Shown here in pieces: positions 11,068 through 20,492 of a stretch of DNA of 64,000 nucleotides. The stretch lies in contig NC_092562.1 in assembly GCF_037975245.1 (NCBI RefSeq), forward strand, positions 16,610,521 through 16,674,520, read 5' to 3'. Origin of the DNA: Apostichopus japonicus. Its lineage: Eukaryota; Echinodermata; Holothuroidea; Aspidochirotida; Stichopodidae. Every line of letters starts with the position of its first letter. Position 1 is the stretch's first letter. The notes beneath the pieces are model-generated. The model was given only the letters and a program-made list of their open reading frames with translations. It ran no database searches and was not told the DNA's origin. The translations under genes were made by a program, and so were the position numbers.

Positions 11068-11659
11068 CATAGGCGTAGGAGGCGGGGGGCTGCAGCCCCC
11101 TCCCCAACCAAAATTTTTGGTGAAAATTCGGGAAATATGCTGAGAATTTTTCGGGCACCTACTGAAAGAAGAAAAATTTGCAGTTGTGTTTTTCAATTTT
11201 TGTGTGAAATTTCGGGCAATATGCTGAGAATTTTTCGGGCAACTACTGAAAAAAGAAAAATTTGCAGTGTGTTTTCAATTTTTTATGTGAAAATTCGGGC
11301 AATATGCTGAAAAATTTTCGGGCACCTACTGAAAGAAGAGTAATTTGCAATGTGTAAAACTGATATTGTTATTATCGTTATTATTGTAACGACTTCCCCA
11401 ATAATTAAAACCAATATGGAAGGGTAATAACACGGAAAATACAGCGAAAACTTTTCGCGCGATCCGCGCGCGTTCAACACCTTAAAGTGCATACGGTATC
11501 ATATAGTATTCAACGGTTAGTGGCATGTGATGTAATAACCGATGAAATGCCTATATGATATGCACATTGACATGTTGACGCGCGAAAATGTGGTTATAAT
11601 TTTCGGGCAAGTCGTTAAAGCCCCCCCCCCCCATCAAATTAGGCTCCTATACGCCTATG
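11068..11659. mobile_element. hAT-like MITE with perfect 8-bp target duplication
   Basis: The ends are CATAGGCGTAGGAGGC on the left and, read inward on the minus strand, CATAGGCGTATAGGAGCC. TTATTTAT flanks both ends exactly (11060-11067 and 11660-11667). Inside, a unit of about 80 bp with GGGCAATATGCTGAGAATTT recurs three times (about 11130, 11215, 11297). An 8-bp duplication and CAxxGGCG ends fit the hAT superfamily. At 592 bp with no transposase it is non-autonomous. Relatives lie at 3796, 24273 and 25768. Confidence 0.8.
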
Positions 11660-12093
11660 TTATTTATTACTATTATTTTATTATTATTATAATTGTTAAA
11701 ATTAACATTCGTATATGAACCTATTATCAATTATATACATGTAGTGATGTTACCATGGAAAAGAAGCATGCTGTAACATTGTCAGAAGCAAACCTGATAT
11801 TTATGCTTTATAAATAGTACAATATGTCTCTGTGCTAAATGAAGTAGTACTGGGTAACAGAAATTTGCTAGTCTACTTTTTTTTATCCATTTTAAAGCCA
11901 AAATATGCCCTGGCAGATTTCATATGTGGGAATACAGATCAAGCATGCATGCTGGAGTGAACAAGCTGTTGTGTGTGCGATGGTAATTATAGGTGGCATT
12001 AAATATGAATGCATCCTTGTTTTTGATGACACTAGTTGCATTTTTTCCCTTTTTTTTTAGTAAAGTAACCCAGCTCAAACCTTAATTGTCATT
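11660..12093 (+). promoter_or_regulatory. Upstream region of the P450, with a possible 3' splice site
   Basis: The segment ends with a strong pyrimidine tract and AG (CCCTTTTTTTTTAG, ending at 12060), 33 bases before the P450 start codon. This suggests the first coding exon is spliced to an upstream non-coding exon, so the promoter may lie well upstream. No TATA box or upstream donor can be pointed to. Confidence 0.3.
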
Positions 12094-12250
12094 ATGACGT
12101 TTGACAGTGCAGTGGTCGCTAATTCCACATCTTTAGCTCTTGTAACCATAACAACAGCACTGGTTGGAATTTGGATATGGAGTAAACAGAAACCAACCAA
12201 GGACTTCCCACCTGGACCAAAAGGATGGCCTCTTGTTGGCAATATCATAG
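12094..12250 (+). CDS. P450 exon 1: start, membrane anchor, PPGP hinge
   Basis: The start ATG is at 12094 and the donor is ATAG|GTAAGG (phase 1). It encodes a short N-terminus, a hydrophobic anchor ending in IWIWSKQK, and the proline-rich hinge PPGPKGWPLVGN typical of microsomal P450s. Confidence 0.9.
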
Positions 12251-15200
12251 GTAAGGGCAGATAAATTGGTTGATATACTGTACGTGGCATGAATACATTA
12301 ATGCTTCAAGAAGGGCAGTATTAAACAATTTCTGACAGAAGCTGTTCAAACAAATTTCCTTTGAGTTTTCTGCACAACAAAATGGCACCTATGTTTATTT
12401 GTGATTCTGTTCCAGGCCTATTTTACATGTTCCTTAAAATTAAAGGCATTGAAAACTCTCCCCAAACCGTGTGCAGCCATATGAATAAGTTAACTTCTGT
12501 TGCTTGCAAGTGACGTATTGTTCGTGTCGCTACAAAATGCAGACAGTAATGAAACGTGATCCATTGTTATCTTTGAGATGTCCATCGCTGTATCGTTTAT
12601 ACACTTTGCTATGGGTATTGACCGCAGCTGTATGTACTGACTGTACACTAGTGTCTAATTACCGATGGTAGTAGCAAGCTGTGTGTGTATTTTCCGGGAT
12701 CGATGGTGGTGTCTAACACTTCTGATATTACACCTCATTCAAAACGAGGTCAGATTACCGGCATTAGACGTTTCTTTTTGCGCGAGTCTTCACACCCTTT
12801 AACTTTCTGTAGTTGTCTAACATCTCGGTTGGTTCGGTTTTCTCACAGATCTTGCACGTAATGAGAAGCCTGCCTCTGTTGCCTTCATGGAGTATGCTAA
12901 GGAGTATGGAGATATATTTTCCATAAGAGTAGGTCAGAGGTGGGTTGTAGTCCTGAATGGTGCAGCTACAATTAAGGAAGCTCTCCTGAAGAAGGGTGTG
13001 GAGTTTGCTAACAGACCAACCAGTTATACTGGTAAGTCTATTTTTTTAGTTCAAAAAGTATAATCACTTTTTGCTTTTGACAACATTTATAACCTAGGCT
13101 AGCGTTGATGGACCTCTTACTTTGGGATATTTGGATAAGTCATAGTCATTACTAGCTAGAGACCTGAGGTTGTTCTTGGTCAGCAGAAGAAAAGGAATGT
13201 AGAAATCCTGAAATGCAAACACAATCTTTCAAGTTAGCTTGTCTTGTACTGTATTTTCAGTAGATTCATAGTATCTAAAAATGGTAATTGGTCACTTTTG
13301 GTTAACAGAGATCAAATTGTGAAAACATTTTGCTATCTCAAATGAGACTTCTTGGACTGCAGGTACAAAAACAAATTCAAATAAAGATAAAGCATTCATA
13401 CTTTTACGGTAACTTCCTTTCCTGTTTAGGTGACTTATTCTCAGAAGGTGGCCGGGATATTATCTTTGGCCAATATTCTCCATCTTGGAAGCTACACAGA
13501 AAACTTGCCTTTTCTGCTTTCAGGTAAATTTCTTCAAAACCTATTTTGTAATTGCAAGAGTCTCTCAACAGACATAATAAGTAATTATCTATTAACAAAG
13601 CAACCTTTTCATATGAGAATCTTACCTTTCTGCAAAGTCGTCAAACTTATCTGTCAAGCTCTCAGAGCTGGCTGCATGCTTTTTTTTTTTTATAAATGCC
13701 TGAATTAGGGTGTTACTAAAACGAATGACAATAACAATATATAATTACTAGGTAGTTTCGAATACATATATTTATTCACAGGTGGGAAATCCAGAATAAG
13801 GGGAAATTTCCCTAGCCCTGTTCCTTATCCTTAAATGAATGAAATCAAGTACAACTTCTTACAGAATGTCTTCTTGATGCATGAAAAAAAGAAACTGCTA
13901 AATCCAACAAATGGAAACAGTTAAAGGCATGCGCACACAATCATCACGAGATGAACAGTGGTAACACATGGCCGCTAACAGACCATCCGTGGGGTGGTGT
14001 ATAAGTCATTACCAAGAATTGTATGAACTGATAAGGATCCTGGAATGTTCAGTAAGAGACATTAATGTTAGCAATGTCACACTATGAATATTGCTTTAGG
14101 CTCATAGTAAAGAAAAGTCAAATTGATGTTACTTACTCTTTTATGTTCACTTTCAATGACCTTTCCAATGTTTCAGGAATTTGGCTACTGGTGACAACAA
14201 GAGATTTGAGAAGCTGGTTTATTCCATCGTTCCTGGCCTCACAGCGAACTTGGACTCCAAACTGTCGGAACCGTTTGACCCACGACCAATCCTTGCATCG
14301 TCCATCTATAATATTCTGACAAGTTTGTGCTTTGGCAAACAGTGAGTTGAGAATGTACAATATTGGATGTAATGTGATACTATATAGTGTCATCTCTCAG
14401 TTTTGTATCACACCACAATAATTCTTTATATCAGTGAGACAGATGTTGCAGGAGTGAATGGAGGATTTTAAAGAGGAGGGTATGAGATCCTGATTTCATT
14501 GAAGCTGACTCCAATGTGGAAGGTGTGTGGGTCTTATGTGGGAGGTTCGTGGGTCTGAGGAACTGAAAACATAACATGTTAAAGGAAATGAAGACTCGCC
14601 CCAAACCGCGTGCGGCCATCTGAAATAGTTAACTTTCCGTTGCTTGCAAGTGACGTTTTGTTCGTGTCGCTACAAAATGCAGACAGTAATGAAACTTGAT
14701 ACCTTGTTATCTTTAGCTGGACCTGAGATGTCCATCGCTGTATTGTTTGTACACTGTGCTGTGGATATTGACCACAGCTGTATGTACTGACTATACACTA
14801 GTGTCACTTATTACCGATGGTAGTAGCAAGCTGCATGTGTGTGTGTATTTTCTGCGATCGATGGTGTTGCCTAACACTTCTGTTACACCTCATTCGGAAC
14901 TAGGTCAGATTACCGGCATTAGACATTTCTTTTTGCGCGAGTCTTCACACCCTTTAGGTGATACATTCTGAGGTATATTTAGAATATAAAAATTAGGAAT
15001 ATAATATGGGCTACACACACGGTTGTGCTTATAACTACTTTTAACTTTTTGTATGGGGTTGAAAAGGTGTGGGGGTGTACACTCCACCCCCCTGGATCAG
15101 CACCTATGTTGGTAATACAGAATGATTTAAAAAAAAATAGTGTTGTAGCAAATGCTATATACATGCATAGTGCATAGTTGTAAAGAATGTCTAGCTGTAC

Positions 15201-18200
15201 ACAGGATAGGTTAGTTCAGCATTATGATATAAAACAACATATATTAAATGGTAAATCAGTTGTGTTATTTATGTAATATTTCTAAAGTACATTATATTGT
15301 TTCAACATTAACATATATTCCCCCTCCCCCACTTTCCCATTGACACACGTAAGAAGGTTTATTTATGCTGTTATAGAGTGGTAATTTTTCTAAAGTACAT
15401 TATATTGTTTCAACATTAACATATATTCCCCCTCCCCCACTTTCCCATTGACACACGTAAGAAGGTTTATTTATGCTGTTATAGAGTGGTAATTCTTCTA
15501 AAGTACATTATATTGTTTCAACATTAACATATATTCCCCCTCCCCCATTTTCCCATTGACACACATAAGAAGGGTGTTTAATGCTTCCATATTACCACAT
15601 ATTAATTTATGCTGTTTTAGAGTGGTACCACTTCATACATGCTAGAAACAAGAAGAGGATTAAGAGTTTCCTAAAATATTGCGCAAATGTATTTTGCTTA
15701 GACTGTGATATTCTTGTAAGTAAGGTTAATGTTGCAGCCCGAAATTATTCTGTTAGACTTGCAAAAATAAACTTGCCTGCTAAGATCATCCTCTACATTG
15801 TAAACTGACCTCTCTGTGCAATAACACAAAATACAATTTCAGAAATCCTCAACTCACTCCAAGTTTTAGAATCACACTTTTTAGAAATTCCTTCATTTAC
15901 AGAGCGGCAATTTTAACCCAAAATGGAGTTTTACAACCCTTATTTTAATCATCTGAAGTATTTTAATATTCAATATTGATATCTTTAGTATACTTTAATA
16001 TTTTCAAATTTGACCTCTAACTAATCACTGTAATTATATGTGAAATCAAAATGTTCAGAGAGGATTAACTTCATACTGAGCAAATCATATATTTCAATGA
16101 ATCACAACACCAACTGGCTTTCTGGATGATGTTCCGTGTCTTAATTGTTTCTGGTTTCTAGGTATGAATTTGATAGTCCAGAGCTAACCAGGATAATGTA
16201 TCTTAGTAAAGAAGCGAATGAAATTGGTGGAAGTGGTCTTCTTGCTGACTACATACCAATCTTCAAATATGTTCCTACACCTGGTCAGAGAAAACTGGAA
16301 GCTTTGTTTAAAGAGTTCTTGGGCTTCATCAGCCAAGAATTGGAGGAACACCATGAGAAGTATGATGGGGGTAGGTAGAGCTCTATGATGTATATGGCTG
16401 CAAATAGGAGGGGCTGGTAGTGGGTGCATATCTCGCTGGCAACACAAGGGGTGGGGTGGGGTGTGTTCGGATGGGGGGGGGGGAAGGCATAAAGGAAGTG
16501 TCAGGAGAATCACAGCATGACAGATTGGACGAGCCACTCATTACTACACTGACCTCAATGCCGTCTCATAGATCATTGGATCCGTGACCTATTTTTAATT
16601 GGCACTCTCCATTTGTGCCAACTAATATTAATTAATTTGCACAATCCTGTTGGTTCTCTGATTTACTTGGGCGAACCAAACTAATATAATAAATTTAATT
16701 AATTTGCACCATCCCATTAATTCTCTCATTTACACAGGCGAACCAAACTAATATTAATTAATTTGCATCATCCCGTTAATTCTCTGATTTACACAGGCGA
16801 ACCCAAGGATTTCATAGAGATGCTCTTTCAGTCTCGACAAGAAATCAAAGACGAAGGCAAAGAAGATATGAACTTGATAACAGAAACCCATATCAGACAG
16901 ACAGTATTAGATGTATTCAGTGGTAAGGAGTCATTCCCTAAACCAAAGTTAACTGTTTCCAATCGAAGGTAACACATTTGTAAAGGTTGTAGGGTTCTGC
17001 ATGATGGTGGTAAAATATTCATGCTAATGACACTTCAACAATGAGCTATTTACTTGTAAAACTGGATATTGCCCCCAACATGACATATTCAGCTTTCTCA
17101 GGCATATATGTAGCTGTGTTGCAATGTAAAATAACTGTCTTCCAAGCAAATATTATGACAATTATTATTTAATACTTGTTATGCTTAACTGCACATTTTA
17201 GCATTAAAAAGGCATTTGGAATAGTAGCTTTGCAAATTCCATGTACAGTCCAAACTCAACTTAAGAATTGGCAAATTTAATAATCTAATGGTAATGTTAG
17301 TAATTAATAGTTAGTATTTGCTGTTGAGGTTTATCTGTTCATTATCTGTGCACCTTTTCAGCTGGAACGGATACGTCCATTACTATGCATTTTTTTGTGG
17401 GGGGGGGGGGGGCGGGAGATATAATTATGCACATGTAATCTTTAAGTAACATCAGAAGATAAAAGGAATAACATAAACAATATTAAAATCAATCTTTCAT
17501 TTGGCGTTCATCATTTTGATGTTGCCAGACGCTTTTTAATGTACACTAAATATTCTTATGCAGTGAAGTAGCCAAGAGTTTCATTTAGAATTATCAGACA
17601 GATTTTATATTCTGTGTCTTGTAAATGTTATCAACGACTTCATTTCCTCAAAATTTTAGCTGGTACGGATACGTCCATTTTTACCATGCATTGGTGTGTT
17701 GGACTGATGGTTCAATATCCAGAGGTGCAAGCCAAAGTAGCCGAAGAAGTGGATCGTGTCGTGGGAAGAGATAGGCTGCCCTCACTGAATGACCGTGAGG
17801 AGCTAGTGTACACCACAGCAACCCTGTACGAGGTTATGCGGTACAGTACCATAACTCCTTTAGCCATGCCACATGCTACGTTGACGGACGTAGAGTTTGG
17901 TAAGCACTTAACCTAGCTATGCTATATATGACACTGTAGCTGAATAGTGGTTAGAAATTAGATTAAAGAAAGATCTACCAACCAACTGCAGTTTGTACTT
18001 TCACTAATGAAGGAAGACAAAAGTGACGTGTATGCTCAAAGGGTGTGAAGACTCGCGCAAAAAGAAACGTCTAATGCCGGTAATTTGACCTAGGTTCGAA
18101 TGAGGTGTAACAGAAGTGTTTAACACCACCATCAAGCCTAGAAAATACACACACAGCTTGCTACCGTCGGTCATTAGACACTATAGTGTGCAGTCAGTAC

Positions 18201-20476
18201 ATACAGCTGCGGTCAATACCCACAGCACACGAACGAAACGTCACTTGAAAGCAACAGAAAGTTAACTTTTTTAGATGGCCGCACGCGGTTTGGGGCGAGT
18301 CTTCAATGCCTTTAAATAAGCCTTAGACTAGTTTATCAAATTAAAGGCATATATGTTTTTAGATTATTGACATGCTTGATAAGCCTTTTTAATTCACATT
18401 CCTGCTTCACAGGTGTATAAATCTTTCTTTTTATAATAATTTCCAGGTGGTTATACCATCCCTAAAGATACTTGGGTTTTAGTGAACATCTACTCCATGC
18501 ACTTTGAGGAAAAACTCTGGGATGAACCTAACAAATTCACACCAGGTAAGGTTAGAATTAAACTTCCTTTAATAGTGAGTATGGTGACATTAGATTAACA
18601 GATGGTGTCCCCAGGCATGCGACCTTTCCCTTTAATGGGTATGTCGCCACCAGCTAGGCACTCTGTCTTTCCCTTTAATTGTTCAGTATGGTGTCACAGA
18701 TTCTGAGCAAGTTACATTTTTTGATTCCTTGCCGAAGGCAGATGGAATCTATGCAATGGTGATGGCATGTGTGTGTGTCTGTGCGTGTATGTGACACTTG
18801 CTCGTAAACACTCTTAACTTCAGAAGGATGACTGGGGTACTGTACATTTCACATTTGGTATGTAGGTTCCCCTTAGGTAGAACTGGTTTGGGAATGTTTT
18901 TGGTCTCGGTCAAAGGTTATTCGTGGTCAGCACGGCTCACAGTCTGAAAACATTGTTCACACAATATCTCAGGAAGTAGAAGTTGCAGGAAGTTCAAACG
19001 TGGTGTGTTGCTTGCTGTTGGTGAGTAGATGATCTGTAGTGTTAATCATGAATGGCAAAGGTCAGCAGAGGGAAAAAGTGTGAAAATCTTGTAAACATGA
19101 TATCTCAAGGAGGGTCGTCTATGCAGTTCTCTTATTTGTCAAGTTGATTTCATGTAATTAATTTAGCAAACTCTATTGATTGTGGTGGAGGTCAAAGGTC
19201 ATTTGAGTATATGAAAAGTGCTATATCTCCAGAACCAGAACATGAAAGGAGCTCACATGTGGTATGATAGCCTTGTGTGTTGTATAGTTTGTACACAATT
19301 TGATGTAGGTCAGAGTTCATTTAAGGTCACGATGTGTCAAAACTTGAACACTATGTAAATACGATATTTCCAGATAGAAAATGCAGTAGCTGGTATGTAT
19401 GGCTTTGGCTTCTCTGTAATTAGTACAAGAACCCTATTGTTTTTGGTGATGGGTACAGGTCATTTGGGTTCAGCAGAGGTTACACTCTGGAAATTTTAAA
19501 CATGGCATCATAAGATGTCATATTGGCATATGACTTTCCTAAAATGAGTACAAAAGTGCAGTAATTTGTTGTGAAGGTGAAAGGTCATTTGAGGTCAGCA
19601 AGGGGGAAAGTGTATACCTTGGAGGCAATGTTGGTGGATAATTTTGTTTTCAAGTTGAGACTCCTTATTTGCTTCAAGTCAATGGTTAATCCTAGCAGAA
19701 TTCAACCACTCAATCAGTTGCTCTATATATATTAGGTGATTCCTTTACAGTATAAACTTACAAGGCAAAGAATCACTAAGCCTGCTAGTTCATGCTAAAG
19801 AAAATTGTGACATCACTGATTAAAGTTACTTTTCGTAAAGTCTCGATCAAGGGTATACATTTACATAGGAGCTGCACAGTCTAAGTTGCACAAGGGAAGT
19901 AAAAAAAAAATTGTGCTTGGTCATTGAGAGTGTTAACCCACCTTTGAAAAGAAAAAAATTATCATTGTATAAATGTCAAAAATGTGTAAATGAATTTGAC
20001 ACCATTTCTGCAGCATCAGTTTACCAACTGGATAAGTCTACCCAAGTCAGGAGAAGACTTTGCATATTTTCAACCTTATGTTACTGTTACTTGTCATTTA
20101 GCCTCTGAAGAAGATCCTGCTAGGATCGAAACGTCAGGCCAACTTACTTTTACTCACTTATGCACTGTTGTATTGCAAAATATTGATGTGTTGTACTGTT
20201 GTTTCTCTCTTTGCAATGACAGAACATTTCCTGGATGAGAGCGGAAAGGTTCGTCTCCACCCAGAAGGTTTCATGCCTTTCTCTACCGGACGCCGTGTCT
20301 GCATCGGTGAATCGGTTGCCAAGGCAGAGCTCTTCCTCATCTTTGCGTGGTTGTGCCAGCATTACAAGTTCAGCAAACCAACCGGGCGGGAAGAGAAAGA
20401 TTTTGCAGAAGGAAATCCCCAGGCTATAGTGAATATGATGAAAGACATTGAGGTTGTTGTAGAAAAACGCTTTTAA
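12094..20476 (+). CDS. Cytochrome P450, clan 2 (CYP17/CYP1-like), 9 exons
   Basis: A haem-thiolate monooxygenase, probably anchored in the endoplasmic reticulum and fed electrons by NADPH-P450 reductase. Coding exons: 12094-12250, 12849-13031, 13430-13523, 14177-14341, 16162-16370, 16797-16922, 17660-17899, 18447-18545, 20223-20476. All have GT-AG borders and matching phases, giving 1527 nt and 508 aa, the usual length. Landmarks: hydrophobic anchor about 14-34, PPGPKGWPLVGN at about 40-51, C-helix W133/R137, I-helix AGTDTS 312-317, K-helix ExxR 369-372, PEHF 424-427, haem loop FSTGRRVCIG 444-453 with Cys451 as iron ligand. The haem-region wording (CIGE, then ELFLI.AWL) recalls CYP17 and CYP1 families; the substrate cannot be read from sequence. 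Introns carry three MITEs, minisatellites, a relic exon and a hammerhead-like repeat. Confidence 0.93.
12440..12802 (+). mobile_element. TTAA-bounded MITE, copy 1 (P450 intron 1)
   Basis: 363 bp, from TTAAAGGCATTGAAAACTC to GCGAGTCTTCACACCCTTTAA. The ends are imperfect inverted repeats and both outermost TTAA words are present, as after piggyBac-type insertion. There is no coding frame. Copies 2 and 3 are in introns 4 and 7 of the same gene. Confidence 0.75.
12849..13031 (+). CDS. P450 exon 2
   Basis: The acceptor is TTCTCACAG, the donor is ACTG|GTAAGT, phase 1 to 1. It encodes helix A and beta-1 (EYAKEYGDIFSIRVGQRWVV) up to FANRPTSYTG, the usual entry to the B-C region. Confidence 0.92.
13430..13523 (+). 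CDS. P450 exon 3: C-helix
   Basis: The acceptor is CCTGTTTAG, the donor is TTTCAG|GTAAAT, phase 1 to 2. It holds GQYSPSWKLHRKLA with the WxxxR pair (W133, R137) that contacts a haem propionate. Confidence 0.92.
14177..14341 (+). CDS. P450 exon 4
   Basis: The acceptor is ATGTTTCAG, the donor is AAACA|GTGAGT, phase 2 to 2. It encodes the D-E helices ending ILTSLCFGKQ, the conserved NVxCxxxFG-like segment of clan 2. Confidence 0.9.
14579..14957 (+). mobile_element. TTAA-bounded MITE, copy 2 (P450 intron 4)
   Basis: 379 bp and colinear with copy 1, including GCTTGCAAGTGACGT and TACCGATGGTAGTAGCAAGC. The left end is TTAAAGGAAATGAAGACTCG and the right end is GAGTCTTCACACCCTTTAG, so the right TTAA has changed by one base. 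Confidence 0.75.
15281..15626 (+). repeat. 108-bp tandem repeat, about 3 copies (P450 intron 4)
   Basis: TCTAAAGTACATTATATTG starts at 15281, 15389 and 15497. Copies 1 and 2 are nearly identical through GAGTGGTAAT. The third differs after about 75 bp, with a short insertion before it ends near 15626. It contains CCCCCTCCCCC in each unit. Confidence 0.85.
16162..16370 (+). CDS. P450 exon 5
   Basis: The acceptor is GGTTTCTAG, the donor is GGGG|GTAGGT, phase 2 to 1. It encodes the F-G region, including LLADYIPIFKYVP, typical of the DxxPWLxxxP segment. Confidence 0.9.
16621..16806 (+). repeat. Tandem repeat duplicating the exon 6 splice acceptor
   Basis: Three units of 59-67 bp start ACTAATAT at 16621, 16680 and 16747, and each ends GCGAACC(C)AA. 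The third unit contains the acceptor used for exon 6 (AG at 16795-16796) plus its first bases. The second unit keeps an identical TTTACACAG|GCGAACC site 59 bases upstream. In the first unit the AG is lost (TTTACTTGGGCG). Confidence 0.8.
16797..16922 (+). CDS. P450 exon 6
   Basis: The acceptor is TTTACACAG, the donor is AGTG|GTAAGG, phase 1 to 1. It encodes KDFIEMLFQSRQEIKDEGKE, leading into the I-helix. Its acceptor lies in the third unit of a tandem repeat (16621-16806) that also copies the first bases of the exon. Confidence 0.9.
17362..17390 (+). pseudogene. Relic of a duplicated P450 exon 7
   Basis: After CACCTTTTCAG, the 29 bases at 17362-17390 read AGTDTSITMH in the exon 7 phase, against AGTDTSIFTMH in the real exon 298 bp downstream. 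Coding similarity then dissolves into a poly(G) tract (about 17399-17412). It keeps an acceptor and the I-helix motif but no body or donor. Confidence 0.7.
17660..17899 (+). CDS. P450 exon 7: I- and K-helix
   Basis: The acceptor is AAATTTTAG, the donor is TTTG|GTAAGC, phase 1 to 1. It opens directly with the oxygen-activation motif AGTDTS and holds ExxR (EVMR, 369-372). A truncated copy of its first 29 bases lies at 17362-17390. Confidence 0.95.
18036..18315 (-). mobile_element. TTAA-bounded MITE, copy 3 (P450 intron 7), inverted and shortened
   Basis: Reverse orientation to copies 1 and 2: it begins CAAAGGGTGTGAAGACTCGC and ends GGCGAGTCTTCAATGCCTTTAA. About 280 bp because of internal deletions. 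The TTAA is intact only at the right end. Confidence 0.7.
18447..18545 (+). CDS. P450 exon 8
   Basis: The acceptor is AATTTCCAG, the donor is CCAG|GTAAGG, phase 1 to 1. It encodes GYTIPKDTWVLVNIYSMHF through KFTP, the beta-2 strand and start of the PERF-type motif. Confidence 0.92.
18900..19640 (+). repeat. Diverged tandem units with nuclear-receptor-like half sites (P450 intron 8)
   Basis: Units of roughly 110-150 bp recur at about 18905, 19055, 19189, 19308, 19455 and 19575. Each has (A)GGTCAAAGGTCATTTGxGGTCA followed by text like CTTGTAAACATGATATCTCAAG. A perfect AGGTCAAAGGTCA lies at 19189-19201. A further related unit is outside the gene at 21547-21640. Confidence 0.6.
20080..20158 (+). 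repeat. Dispersed repeat with hammerhead-ribozyme-like core, copy 1
   Basis: In P450 intron 8. It holds CTGAAGA (20105-20111), a 5-bp perfect stem-loop GATCC/GGATC (20113-20127) and GAAA (20128-20131), the order of a hammerhead core up to stem II. GCCT (20101-20104) and AGGC (20136-20139) flank the core and are complementary. Nearly identical sequence occurs at 48954-49030. Similar CTGAnGA...GAAACGTC tails are known from Penelope-like retroelements; I infer, but cannot show, such an origin. Confidence 0.6.
20223..20476 (+). CDS. P450 exon 9: haem-binding loop and C-terminus
   Basis: The acceptor is TGCAATGACAG, entered in phase 1. It completes PEHF, carries FSTGRRVCIG with the haem-ligand Cys451, and ends at TAA (20474-20476). 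The start of the exon is 65 bases after a hammerhead-like repeat. Confidence 0.95.
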
Positions 20477-20486
20477 ATGCACAAGA

Positions 20487-20492
20487 AATAAA
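20487..20492 (+). promoter_or_regulatory. Possible poly(A) signal of the P450
   Basis: AATAAA lies 10 bases after the stop codon. That would give a very short 3' UTR, so a later signal may be used instead. Confidence 0.35.

Noticed and set aside
13921-13940. TTAAAGGCATGCGCACAC as a fourth MITE end (also 38101 and 63012)
   Set aside because: No matching inverted partner with TTAA was found within reach; the TTAAAGG word alone is too common here.
20080-20158. Calling the repeat an active hammerhead ribozyme
   Set aside because: Stem III and the UH cleavage site cannot be placed, and one base before stem II is unpaired; only a core-like resemblance is supported.
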